The position numbers were made by a program, and so were the translations under genes. This document shows, piece by piece, positions 7,484 to 14,533 of a DNA stretch of 64,000 bases. This stretch comes from Planobispora rosea (lineage in GTDB: Bacteria > Actinomycetota > Actinomycetes > Streptosporangiales > Streptosporangiaceae). The stretch's first letter is position 1; every line of letters begins with the position of its first letter. The stretch lies in the NCBI RefSeq assembly GCF_014648175.1, contig NZ_BMQP01000028.1, positions 1 through 64,000 of the forward strand. Reading direction: 5' to 3'. The notes under the pieces are model-generated. The model was not told where the DNA came from. It saw nothing but the letters and a program-made list of their open reading frames with translations, and searched no databases.

Positions 7484-9510
7484 AGTGGTTGAACCGCAGC
7501 GTAGGAAGAGCCCTGCGGGGCACTTTCGCGCTGCTCGTCTCCCTCGTCCTGCTCGCGGGCGTCGTCGCGACGGTCGAGTCGGTACGGCAGGGCGAGGCCC
7601 TCAACCGGCTCATCGACCACAACCTCCCGCTCCGGCTGAACAACCTCAAGCTCCGCTCGACGATGGGGGACGCCACCCGGGGGCTGCGCAACTACCTGCT
7701 CTACCAGCAGCCCAAGACCACCTACCAGCAGGCGCGCGCCACCTATCCGCCCTATCTGGAGGATCTGGACAAGCGCGCGGAGACCCCCGAGGAGCTCAAG
7801 CTGATCGGCGACCTGCGCGTCAAGGTCTTCGACTGGTTCGGCTACGCCGCCCAGGCCGAGCAGCTGCGCCCGGGAGATCCGAAGATCATGCAGTACGCCG
7901 AGGGCAGCCGCCTGCGCTACGAGGAGGTCCTGCGCTCCCACGACGCCCTGGAGGCGCATCTGGCGGGCAAGACCGCCGATCTCGACCGCCAGGCCGCCCG
8001 CAACCGGTTCTGGGGGCGGGTCGCCGTGGTCACCTTCGCCGTGGTCGCCGTCGCCATGGCGCTGATCACCGCGATCCGCACCTACCGGGTGCTGGTGCCG
8101 CCGCTGACCGCCATGGGCCACACCCTGGCGCGGTTGACCGCCGGGGAGCACGACGCGCGTTTCCCCGCGACGGGACCGACCGAGATCCAGCAGCTCGGCG
8201 ACGCCATCAACACGCTGGCCGACGAGAGCGACCGGCTGCGCGCGGCCGAGCTGGAACGTTCCCGCCTGGCCAAGGTGGCGCACGAGACCGCGGCGCGCAT
8301 CCGCCAGACCCTGGAGGCCGAGGAGGCCATGCGGGAGGCGGTGACCGCCCTGGGCTCCAAGCTCCCCGCCGAGCGGGTGTTCGTCCAGCTCGTCCACGAG
8401 GGCATGATCGGCCCGCCCGAGCTGGAGTGGGTGGACGGCCGTGTCACCAGGGACGGCACCCTTCTGCCGGCGGTTCCCTCCGAAGGGCTCGAACAGCTCT
8501 ACCTGCAGGGCCTGACCCCGGCCGGATCCACCGCGGACCCGCCCGACTTCGTTCCCGGGGCCGCCGCCGAGGCGCTCCGGGGCTTCGGGGACATGCAGTT
8601 CCTGTTGGTCCCCTTCGGGGTGGGGCAGAAGGCGCTGGGCAGCGTCCTGCTCGTCCGCGACTCCGCCCGCGGCCCGTGGAGCACCGACGAGATCGAGGCG
8701 GTCAAGGTCGTCGGCACCGATCTGGGACGCGGGCTGGACCAGGCCAGCCTTTACAACCGTGAGCGGGAGCTGGTCAAGGAGCTGCGGGCGCTGGACTCGG
8801 CCAAGACCGACTTCATGTCCACCGTCTCGCACGAGCTGCGCTCGCCGCTGACCAGCATCGCCGGCTACCTGGAGATCCTGCGCGACGAGGAGGCGGGCGA
8901 GATCAACCCCGCCCAGGACCGCATGCTCGACGCCATCGACCGCAACACCACCCGGCTGCGGCTGCTCATCGAGGATCTGCTGACGTTGTCACGCATCGAG
9001 GCGGGCGCCTTCCGCAGCCTCAAACAGCGCACCGACGTGTGCGCGGTCATCGGGGGCTCGGTCGAGGCGATGCGGCCGACCGCGGCCAAGGCCCAGGTCG
9101 AGCTGACCGTCGAGGATTCCGGCTGCCCGGTGTTCGTCGACGGGGACCCCAACCAGCTCGACCGCGCCATGGCCAACCTGCTGTCCAACGCCGTGAAGTT
9201 CACTCCCGCCGGGGGCAGGGTCCACGTCCGCGTCGCCGTGGAGGACGACGACGCCGTGATCACCGTCTCCGACACCGGGATCGGCATCCCCGCCGAGGAG
9301 ATGACGCGGCTGTCCACCCGGTTCTTCCGCGCCTCCAACGCCACCGAGCGGTCGATCCCCGGGACCGGGCTCGGTCTGTCCATCGTGCGCAGCATCGTCG
9401 CCAACCACTCGGGCACCTTCGACCTGCGCTCCGAGGAGAACAAGGGCACGACGGCGACCATGCGGATCAAGACGTCCGCGGCCGAGTCCGAGGAGCGTTC
9501 CAAGGGCTGA
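7480..9510 (+). CDS. Membrane sensor histidine kinase (HAMP-GAF-HisKA-HATPase)
   Basis: 676 residues from ATG 7480, with GGGAGG upstream, overlapping the glycosyltransferase stop (ATGA). Membrane segments near 13-33 and 179-200 enclose an all-helical CHASE3-like sensor. HAMP (about 200-255) and a GAF-like domain (about 285-430) follow, then HisKA with phospho-acceptor His451 in SHELRSPLT. The HATPase has intact N (NLLSNAVKFT), G1 (VSDTGIGIP) and G2 (GTGLGLSIV) boxes. It should be an active kinase. It closes the receiver-HEAT-glycosyltransferase operon and is the natural donor for the two receivers. The next gene is convergent, 23 bp away. Confidence 0.93.
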   Translation: MKWLNRSVGRALRGTFALLVSLVLLAGVVATVESVRQGEALNRLIDHNLPLRLNNLKLRSTMGDATRGLRNYLLYQQPKTTYQQARATYPPYLEDLDKRAETPEELKLIGDLRVKVFDWFGYAAQAEQLRPGDPKIMQYAEGSRLRYEEVLRSHDALEAHLAGKTADLDRQAARNRFWGRVAVVTFAVVAVAMALITAIRTYRVLVPPLTAMGHTLARLTAGEHDARFPATGPTEIQQLGDAINTLADESDRLRAAELERSRLAKVAHETAARIRQTLEAEEAMREAVTALGSKLPAERVFVQLVHEGMIGPPELEWVDGRVTRDGTLLPAVPSEGLEQLYLQGLTPAGSTADPPDFVPGAAAEALRGFGDMQFLLVPFGVGQKALGSVLLVRDSARGPWSTDEIEAVKVVGTDLGRGLDQASLYNRERELVKELRALDSAKTDFMSTVSHELRSPLTSIAGYLEILRDEEAGEINPAQDRMLDAIDRNTTRLRLLIEDLLTLSRIEAGAFRSLKQRTDVCAVIGGSVEAMRPTAAKAQVELTVEDSGCPVFVDGDPNQLDRAMANLLSNAVKFTPAGGRVHVRVAVEDDDAVITVSDTGIGIPAEEMTRLSTRFFRASNATERSIPGTGLGLSIVRSIVANHSGTFDLRSEENKGTTATMRIKTSAAESEERSKG

Positions 9511-9533
9511 GCGGGCCGTTCAGCTCACGCTGT

Positions 9534-10499
9534 TCAGCTCACGCCGTACAGCTTGCGCATCGCGGCGTGGTCGCCCGCACCGAGGGTGCGGACGACGGCG
9601 CAGGCCGGGATGGTGGAGGCCATGACCTGGGTGCCGTGCTGCGCCGGGGAGACGTGGTTGAGCCCGTAGGCGTGACCCCACTCGTGGACGAGCACCGAGC
9701 GCAGGTCGAAGGAGGAGGAGCAGCGGCTCGGCCGGCTGGAGAACCACGTGTAGCGGGTGTTGATCGCGATGTCGGCGGAGACCACCTGACCCGTGCGCGT
9801 CCACCAGGTGCAGGTGACGGCGAGCGCGGTCGAGCCGAGCCGCTTCCAGCCGACGACGCTGTTGCCGTCCTCCTTGCCGCAGCCGGTGGACCGGGAGGTG
9901 GCGGTGACGGCGGGAACGAGCTTCGTCGCGCCCTTGTATGCCTGGCCCACCTTGAACGGGCCGGGCAGGCGGCAGACGTTCTTGCCCGCGACCAGATACT
10001 GGACCGCCGACTTGATCTCGGTGAGCGCCGTGCGGCCGACCGCGGAGGGTGCCCCGGAGGGGTTGTAGGTCCAGCCGAGGCGTCCCTTGACGCGCCACTT
10101 CGCCAGGGCGTAGGCGCGGTCGCGGCACTGGGCGGCCGCGGTGGCGGCGGAGGCCCGCGAGCCGGCGGCGTTCGCGGCGGTGGAGGTCGTGGAGGTGAAG
10201 GTCGTGGCGAGGGAGGTCGTGGTGGTGGAGGTGCCCGTCTCGGTCCAGGAGGCCTTGCGCCCGCCGGGGTAGACCGCGTCCACGGTCACCAGCAGGTCGC
10301 TCCCGGCGACCGCGATCGTCTCGTCCTCGTGAGCGGGCTCGTGAGCGGGTTCGGGGGTGAGCTCGGGGGCCGGGGCGGGTGCCGCGCCGGTGGGGGTGAG
10401 AACCTCGTCCACCGTCGACGCCACCGACACCACCAGGGTGATGAAGGCTGCGAACAACGCCAACGCCACCGGCAGAATCCGCGTGCTGCGACCCGTCAC
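9534..10499 (-). CDS. Secreted matrixin-type zinc metalloprotease
   Basis: 321 residues from GTG 10499. The N-terminus has a hydrophobic signal segment (about 8-28), followed by Pro/Glu and Ser/Thr-rich low complexity to about residue 115. The C-terminal domain carries the metzincin zinc site HEWGHAYGLNH (272-282; HExxHxxGxxH) and a Met-turn (VMAST, Met293), the features of matrixins. A pair of Cys residues elsewhere suggests disulfides outside the cell. The protein should be exported and degrade extracellular or envelope proteins. A CTTA-N16-GCCGAT sequence 90 bases upstream suggests transcription by the motility sigma factor. Confidence 0.85.
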   Translation of the reverse strand: MTGRSTRILPVALALFAAFITLVVSVASTVDEVLTPTGAAPAPAPELTPEPAHEPAHEDETIAVAGSDLLVTVDAVYPGGRKASWTETGTSTTTTSLATTFTSTTSTAANAAGSRASAATAAAQCRDRAYALAKWRVKGRLGWTYNPSGAPSAVGRTALTEIKSAVQYLVAGKNVCRLPGPFKVGQAYKGATKLVPAVTATSRSTGCGKEDGNSVVGWKRLGSTALAVTCTWWTRTGQVVSADIAINTRYTWFSSRPSRCSSSFDLRSVLVHEWGHAYGLNHVSPAQHGTQVMASTIPACAVVRTLGAGDHAAMRKLYGVS

Positions 10500-10589
10500 G
10501 CTGTAACTCCTGATTCGCCTGGCCCGCCAGGCGAGGGAGGTCGCCGGGTCCGGGAAGGGGCCGCCCGGGCGGCGCTCCTCTCACGGAGA

Positions 10590-10615
10590 ATCGGCAGAAA
10601 ATGCGCATAAATAAG
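10590..10615 (-). promoter_or_regulatory. Candidate sigma-28 promoter of the metalloprotease gene
   Basis: On the minus strand, CTTA (10612-10615), a 16-base spacer, then GCCGAT (10590-10595). This is the same CTTA variant and spacing seen before flhA and fliM. It leaves a leader of about 80 bases to the GTG start. Confidence 0.6.
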
Positions 10616-10683
10616 GAAAACGGGCTTTTAGCTGGGGCGTACGGGGAACGCACCCCGCCGATCCGTGGCGGGAGTCCCGCCGG

Positions 10684-12423
10684 TCAGAGGGTGCGGGCGC
10701 CGGCCCCCGTGGCCTCCCCCGGCTCCGCGGCCGGGGCCTCGATGGGCCGCTCACGCTGCGGAGGGACCGCAGGACCGCCCTCAAGCCTGCGGCGGAGCCT
10801 CTCCCGGAGGTCCTCCAGAGAGGACCTGCCACGGTCGCGAGGGGGCCTGCCCGGGGAGGACTCGTCGCAGGAGGACCGGTCGTGCGAGGGGCCGGGGTGG
10901 GAGAGCCCCTCGTCCCGCGCCGGGGCGGCGGTGCCGGGCTCCCCGTACGGCACGCGCTCACGGCGCTCGTGGCGCTCGTGACGGGCCCGTTCGACGGCCC
11001 GCCTCCGGCTCTCCTCCCTGGCCGCGGCCTCCCGCAGGGTCTCCTCCAGGGCGCGCTGCCCGGCCTGCATCTCCTGCGCCCGGAGCAGCTCGACGTGCTC
11101 CCGCCTGCGCTGTTCGGCCTCCTGCGCCCTCCGCAGGGTCTCGGCGGCCTTCCGCTCGGCGAGCAGGTGCCGCCCGACGTCGTCTCCGGCCGCCTTCCGG
11201 TCGCGGACCCGCCGCGCGATGTCCTTGGCCGCCTGCCGTCCCTCCGGGGTGGACCGGGCCCGCCTGGCGGCAAGTTCCTCCTGCATCCGGCGGTAGCCGA
11301 CGCCGTCCTCGTCGACCGGGAGGTTCGCGCGGCGCCGGAACGACCGCAGCCAGGAGCCGATCCGGTAGCGGACCACCCCCGTGACGTTCCGGGCCGAGGC
11401 GACCTGCTCGGTCAGCAGGTCCACCGCCTCGCCGGAAGGGACATATCTCAGCAAAAGCCTCACCAGGTGCTCAAGTGAGGCCAGCGCGGTGGCGTCCGGG
11501 ACCTCGGTGCCGGACGGGACGAGTCCCGTTCGCTGCGCCCGCCACCGCGGCAGGCATCGCGCCAGCACCTCCCGGGCCTGCTGGATGTCGTTATAGCCGT
11601 TTTTGTCCCACCAGGGGCTTGGCTGGAGCGGGTCCCGGCCTCCTCTCCGGACCGGTCGCTGCGGGGGAGGGGTAGGGCCCTCCCTAAAGAAAGGAGACGT
11701 GTGAACTCTGCCGGAACCCGTCCGGACGATCTTCTCCGGGCTGAGTGCTCCGCCGTACTGCACGACGACGCACTGCGCGAGCGCGGCGTGCAGCCGGCCG
11801 AGACCCGGCTCGGCGCCGGGCGCCCTGGTCCTCGGCCCGGGAACCCGCCCCGGCGGGGCGTCCACGACGTCGGTGACGGCCCTGACGAGGTTCTTGGGCA
11901 GGTTGCAGGGGAGCCCCGCGATGTCCAGGCAGAGCTGGTAGAGGGCCGGGCGGCCGGGCGCGGCGCCGTGCACCCGGCGCACCCAGCCGACGTCCATCAC
12001 GCGGCCCAGGTCCTTCCACCCGGTCCGCGTGCTCAGCCCGTGGTAGGCGGCGTAGGCGCGCATGACGCGCGGCATGTCGGTGATCTTGCCGCTCTCGTCC
12101 GCGTGGTAGGCGAGGTGGCGCGCCATCCGGCGGGCGCACGGGTCGGCCACCTCGCCGCGCCGCCAGAGCAGGCAGCAGACGCGGAACCAGGTGCGGGTGG
12201 GGACGGCAGGCAGTCGATGGGGGGCCTCGTAGCAGGGGGTCCGGCTGTGGACGGGGCGGATGGCGGCGCGGGGGGAACCGCGGCGGGACCGGCGGCGCTC
12301 GGCGCGTTCCACGTGCTCGACGTGTGCGCGGCGCTCGGGCCGGGGCCCTCCGCTGGGGGGAAGCGTGTCTATGGAGTTGTCACCGTTTACACGGGCTGTG
12401 CCGTTCATCCCCATTCGCGACAC
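10684..12423 (-). CDS. Large winged-helix-like, replication-initiator-like protein of unknown function
   Basis: 579 residues from GTG 12423; ATG 12414 and 12408 are alternatives with no clear ribosome site. Residues about 75-185 contain a compact Trp/Arg-rich alpha-helical domain (TRTWFRVCCLLWRRG to YQLCLDIAGLP) resembling the winged helix of actinomycete replication initiators and plasmid regulators. A second helical domain spans about 280-370. The region from about 370 to 500 is a charged coiled coil rich in Arg, Glu and Ala, and the end is disordered. Three 15-bp direct repeats lie about 60-105 bp before the start, as iterons do near rep genes. No integrase or partition gene is adjacent. 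A DNA-binding role is likely; replication is only a suggestion. Confidence 0.55.
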   Translation of the reverse strand: MSRMGMNGTARVNGDNSIDTLPPSGGPRPERRAHVEHVERAERRRSRRGSPRAAIRPVHSRTPCYEAPHRLPAVPTRTWFRVCCLLWRRGEVADPCARRMARHLAYHADESGKITDMPRVMRAYAAYHGLSTRTGWKDLGRVMDVGWVRRVHGAAPGRPALYQLCLDIAGLPCNLPKNLVRAVTDVVDAPPGRVPGPRTRAPGAEPGLGRLHAALAQCVVVQYGGALSPEKIVRTGSGRVHTSPFFREGPTPPPQRPVRRGGRDPLQPSPWWDKNGYNDIQQAREVLARCLPRWRAQRTGLVPSGTEVPDATALASLEHLVRLLLRYVPSGEAVDLLTEQVASARNVTGVVRYRIGSWLRSFRRRANLPVDEDGVGYRRMQEELAARRARSTPEGRQAAKDIARRVRDRKAAGDDVGRHLLAERKAAETLRRAQEAEQRRREHVELLRAQEMQAGQRALEETLREAAAREESRRRAVERARHERHERRERVPYGEPGTAAPARDEGLSHPGPSHDRSSCDESSPGRPPRDRGRSSLEDLRERLRRRLEGGPAVPPQRERPIEAPAAEPGEATGAGARTL

Positions 12424-12482
12424 GCCACTTCGGGGAATAGCTGGCAGAGCCCGGGGCCCATCGTTTATCCTGGCTCCAGACT

Positions 12483-12527
12483 GTAGGCATACAACACGTA
12501 GGCATGCGACATGTAGGCGTACAGGTA
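12483..12527. repeat. Three tandem 15-bp direct repeats (iteron-like)
   Basis: Units start at 12483, 12498 and 12513, each beginning GTAGGCRTRC, with exactly 15-bp periodicity. Each unit has a partly palindromic core. The array lies between the replication-initiator-like gene and a candidate small RNA and is probably a cooperative binding site for a DNA-binding protein, possibly the product of the adjacent gene. Confidence 0.75.
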
Positions 12528-12560
12528 TGGCTAAGGGGACATGCGGCGCGGTGCAGCTGT

Positions 12561-12648
12561 AGGAGTTGAGGGCTCTAGCACCGAGCTCAATGTCCGGGTT
12601 TTGAAGGTCCTCGCGCTTGCTGGTTGCGGGCGCGGGGACCTGCTTTTT
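12561..12648 (+). ncRNA. Candidate small structured RNA ending in an intrinsic terminator
   Basis: The plus strand can fold into a first hairpin (TTGAG 12566-12570 with CTCAA 12586-12590, plus an inner CTC/GAG) and a second, stronger hairpin (12606-12616 with 12630-12640, 11 bp including one G-U) followed by TTTTT (12644-12648). No plus-strand gene ends upstream, so the terminator would close a short untranslated transcript. The 5' end and promoter are unknown; it could begin within or just after the 15-bp repeats. Confidence 0.4.
12606..12648 (+). terminator. Rho-independent terminator with a T-run
   Basis: An 11-bp GC-rich stem with a 13-base loop is followed by TGCTTTTTG. It is one of very few T-tailed terminators in the window and is oriented on the plus strand, with no plus-strand coding gene before it. 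Confidence 0.7.
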
Positions 12649-12743
12649 GTCGTTCAGTAGCGAGCTGTGATCAGCCGGTCACATTCTTCCCCCTCCGAGG
12701 GTCCGCAGGAAGCAAAACGCAGGTTTTTCCCCAGGTAGATGGG

Positions 12744-12965
12744 TTAGGCTGCCTCCGATTTGTCGGGAAGCGGAGACTTCTCCTGTCGGTACGCCTGCGG
12801 CACCGGCAGCGGCTGACCGCTATGTGCCGCTTCGAGCAGATCGACCAGATAGTCGTTCAGATGGCGATAACCGGCGGCGGCGGCCGCCGCCTCCAGGGTG
12901 AGCCGCAGAGGCCTGGGCGGCCGTACCATCGTCGGCACCCGGTCACCCTTGTGTGGCTGTGGCAA
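12744..12965 (-). CDS. Small ribbon-helix-helix-like protein
   Basis: 73 residues from TTG 12965, chosen because GGAGGAGGGG lies six bases upstream; an in-frame GTG at 12998 would place that sequence inside the gene. The core RPLRLTLEAAAAAAGYRHLNDYLVDLLEAA reads like a ribbon-helix-helix domain: a short strand of alternating residues, then two amphipathic helices. It could be a small repressor or partition-type protein. It is encoded upstream of the initiator-like gene on the same strand, which suits a replication-control role, but this is inference. Confidence 0.5.
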   Translation of the reverse strand: MPQPHKGDRVPTMVRPPRPLRLTLEAAAAAAGYRHLNDYLVDLLEAAHSGQPLPVPQAYRQEKSPLPDKSEAA

Positions 12966-13136
12966 TCCGAACCCCTCCTCCTGCACCACATGTGTCACGC
13001 CAGTTTTAGCGGAAACTGATACTGCGAGCGAGCATCTTCCACTAATTCGTTCTGGCGTGTCGCACCGGAGGCCGGAGGCGGGGCGACCCGGTGACGCCCG
13101 GGATGACAGGACGCTGTGCGATACGTGCGCCGACTA

Positions 13137-13409
13137 TCAGAACAAAACGATCCGGGTCAGAACTACGTGATGGTCGTTCCTGCTAATGCGGTATTCCGCG
13201 ATGCCGTACCCCTTCGGGATGAGGATCTCCCGCCAGTCCGGATCGGTACTCAGCTGCTCGCTGTCCTTCAGCCACGGGTTCTCGCAGATCGCCACCATGA
13301 GAGCCGCCACCGTGGAGAACACCTCGGCGGAGACGGCTGGATCGGCGAGGGTGTCAGCCACGATTTCCGAAGGGAGGACTGGCCACAGGTCGTCGGCGTC
13401 CTCGCTCAC
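13137..13409 (-). CDS. Putative RelE/ParE-like small protein, second gene of a toxin-antitoxin-like pair
   Basis: 90 residues from GTG 13409, whose GTGA overlaps the stop of the upstream 97-residue gene. The C-terminal half (WREILIPKGYGIAEYRISRN then DHHVVLTRIVLF) has the alternating strand pattern and a final beta-strand hydrophobic end reminiscent of RelE/ParE toxins, but no catalytic residues can be assigned. Size, coupling and order (partner first) fit a type II toxin-antitoxin module. Identity is tentative. Confidence 0.45.
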   Translation of the reverse strand: MSEDADDLWPVLPSEIVADTLADPAVSAEVFSTVAALMVAICENPWLKDSEQLSTDPDWREILIPKGYGIAEYRISRNDHHVVLTRIVLF

Positions 13410-13699
13410 CGGGTGGCGCGCTCCTGCCGTCGACGGAGGATTTCGTCCATGGTGGTCGTGGGCAGGGTCCCCGCCTCGGCGGCCGCGTGGACACGGTCGC
13501 GTTCGGGGTCGGTGTCCAACATCGCGCGGCCCCACCACGTGGACAGGACACAGTCCAGTTCCGGCCCCTGCTGGGCCTCCAGGAGTTCGGCGAAGAACTG
13601 GGCCCGGCGGCTGCCTCGCAGAGCGTCGGAGATCCCGCCGATTGTCCGCGGAACCCTCGGCCGACCGGCTGGGTTCCCGTGAACGGGCTGAGCGCTCAT
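13406..13699 (-). CDS. DUF6247-like small protein, upstream partner of the 90-residue gene
   Basis: 97 residues, ATG 13699. Helical, with a Pro/Arg-rich N-terminus, followed by GGISDALRGSRRAQFFAELL and WWGRAMLDTDPERDR. This resembles the actinomycete DUF6247 proteins that commonly precede short toxin-like reading frames. It probably acts as the antitoxin-like partner of the overlapping downstream gene. No DNA-binding motif is evident by eye. Confidence 0.5.
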   Translation of the reverse strand: MSAQPVHGNPAGRPRVPRTIGGISDALRGSRRAQFFAELLEAQQGPELDCVLSTWWGRAMLDTDPERDRVHAAAEAGTLPTTTMDEILRRRQERATR

Positions 13700-13807
13700 G
13701 ACCCACCTTTCTGCGTTTCCTCACCAGAGTACGGCGGAGGCGAAAGGATCGCAGTCCAATGTGCGGCGAGGGCGTCGGCCACGGGTTCCCGAGGCGGGCT
13801 GCGGAGG

Positions 13808-14533
13808 TCAGTGGCGCCGGGAGGACACGGCCTCACGTCCGTCCTGGCGCTGGGCCGGGGGGCGGTAGCGGTATCCCACACCACGGACCGCCTCGATGGG
13901 CGAGTTGGCGAGGTCGCCGCCGATGCGGCGGCGCAGGCGCAGGATCGCGAACTTCACCCGCTCCGGGCTCAGGCCGGTCGGGTCGTCCCAGACCAGGGAG
14001 AGCAGCTGCGAGGAGCTCAGGACGTTCCCGGCGTGCCGTACGAGCGTGTTGAGCAGCCGGAACTCGGTGGGCGTCAGGTGGACGTCCTGGTCCTCGACGA
14101 AGACCGTCCGGGTCGCCGGCTCCACCCGCACGACCCCGTCGTCGTAGACGTCCTCGGCCCACGACGCCGCGCCGGCGCGGCGCAGCAGCGCCTCCACCCG
14201 GGCGGTGAGCTCGGCCCGGGAGAACGGCTTGACCAGGTAGTCGTCGGCTCCCGCCCGCAGGCCCCGCACCTTCTCCCGCTCCTGGCCCCGGCCGGTGAGG
14301 ATCAGGATCGGCAGGTCGCTGATGTCGCGGACGCGTTCCAGCACCTGCCAGCCGTCCATGACGGGCAGGCCGATGTCGAGGATCAGCACGTCCGGCTTGT
14401 GCTCGTGCAGCAGCCGCAGGCCGCTGCGGCCGTCCGTGGCCGGGACCACCTCGTGCCCGCCGTGACTGAGAAGCACCTGGATGACCGCGAGCGTGTCGGC
14501 GTCGTCCTCGATGACCAGCAGCTTGCTCATCAT
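13808..14533 (-). CDS. OmpR/PhoB-family response regulator
   Basis: 241 residues. Receiver domain 1-120: D-D acidic pair in VIEDDADT, phospho-acceptor Asp in LILDIGLPV, Thr in LILTGR, Lys in LVKPF. The C-terminal winged helix (about 140-232) ends in the usual RGVGYRYRPP hairpin. ATG 14533 overlaps the stop of the kinase gene (ATGATGA), so the two are translationally coupled. The regulator is intact and should bind direct-repeat DNA. The target genes are unknown; the divergent GH73 glucosaminidase is a neighbour to consider. Confidence 0.92.
   Translation of the reverse strand: MMSKLLVIEDDADTLAVIQVLLSHGGHEVVPATDGRSGLRLLHEHKPDVLILDIGLPVMDGWQVLERVRDISDLPILILTGRGQEREKVRGLRAGADDYLVKPFSRAELTARVEALLRRAGAASWAEDVYDDGVVRVEPATRTVFVEDQDVHLTPTEFRLLNTLVRHAGNVLSSSQLLSLVWDDPTGLSPERVKFAILRLRRRIGGDLANSPIEAVRGVGYRYRPPAQRQDGREAVSSRRH

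Larger units (their letters stand above)
12424..12743. other. 320-bp intergenic region with repeats and RNA-like structure
   Basis: This gap between two minus-strand genes holds the 15-bp direct repeats (12483-12527), a two-hairpin plus-strand structure ending in a T-run (12561-12648) and about 90 bp in which I see nothing. It has no credible open reading frame. Confidence 0.6.

Noticed and set aside
10684..13724. Prophage or integrated plasmid
   Set aside because: No integrase, transfer, capsid or partition gene and no flanking att-like duplication was found, so only the weaker replication-like suggestion is kept.
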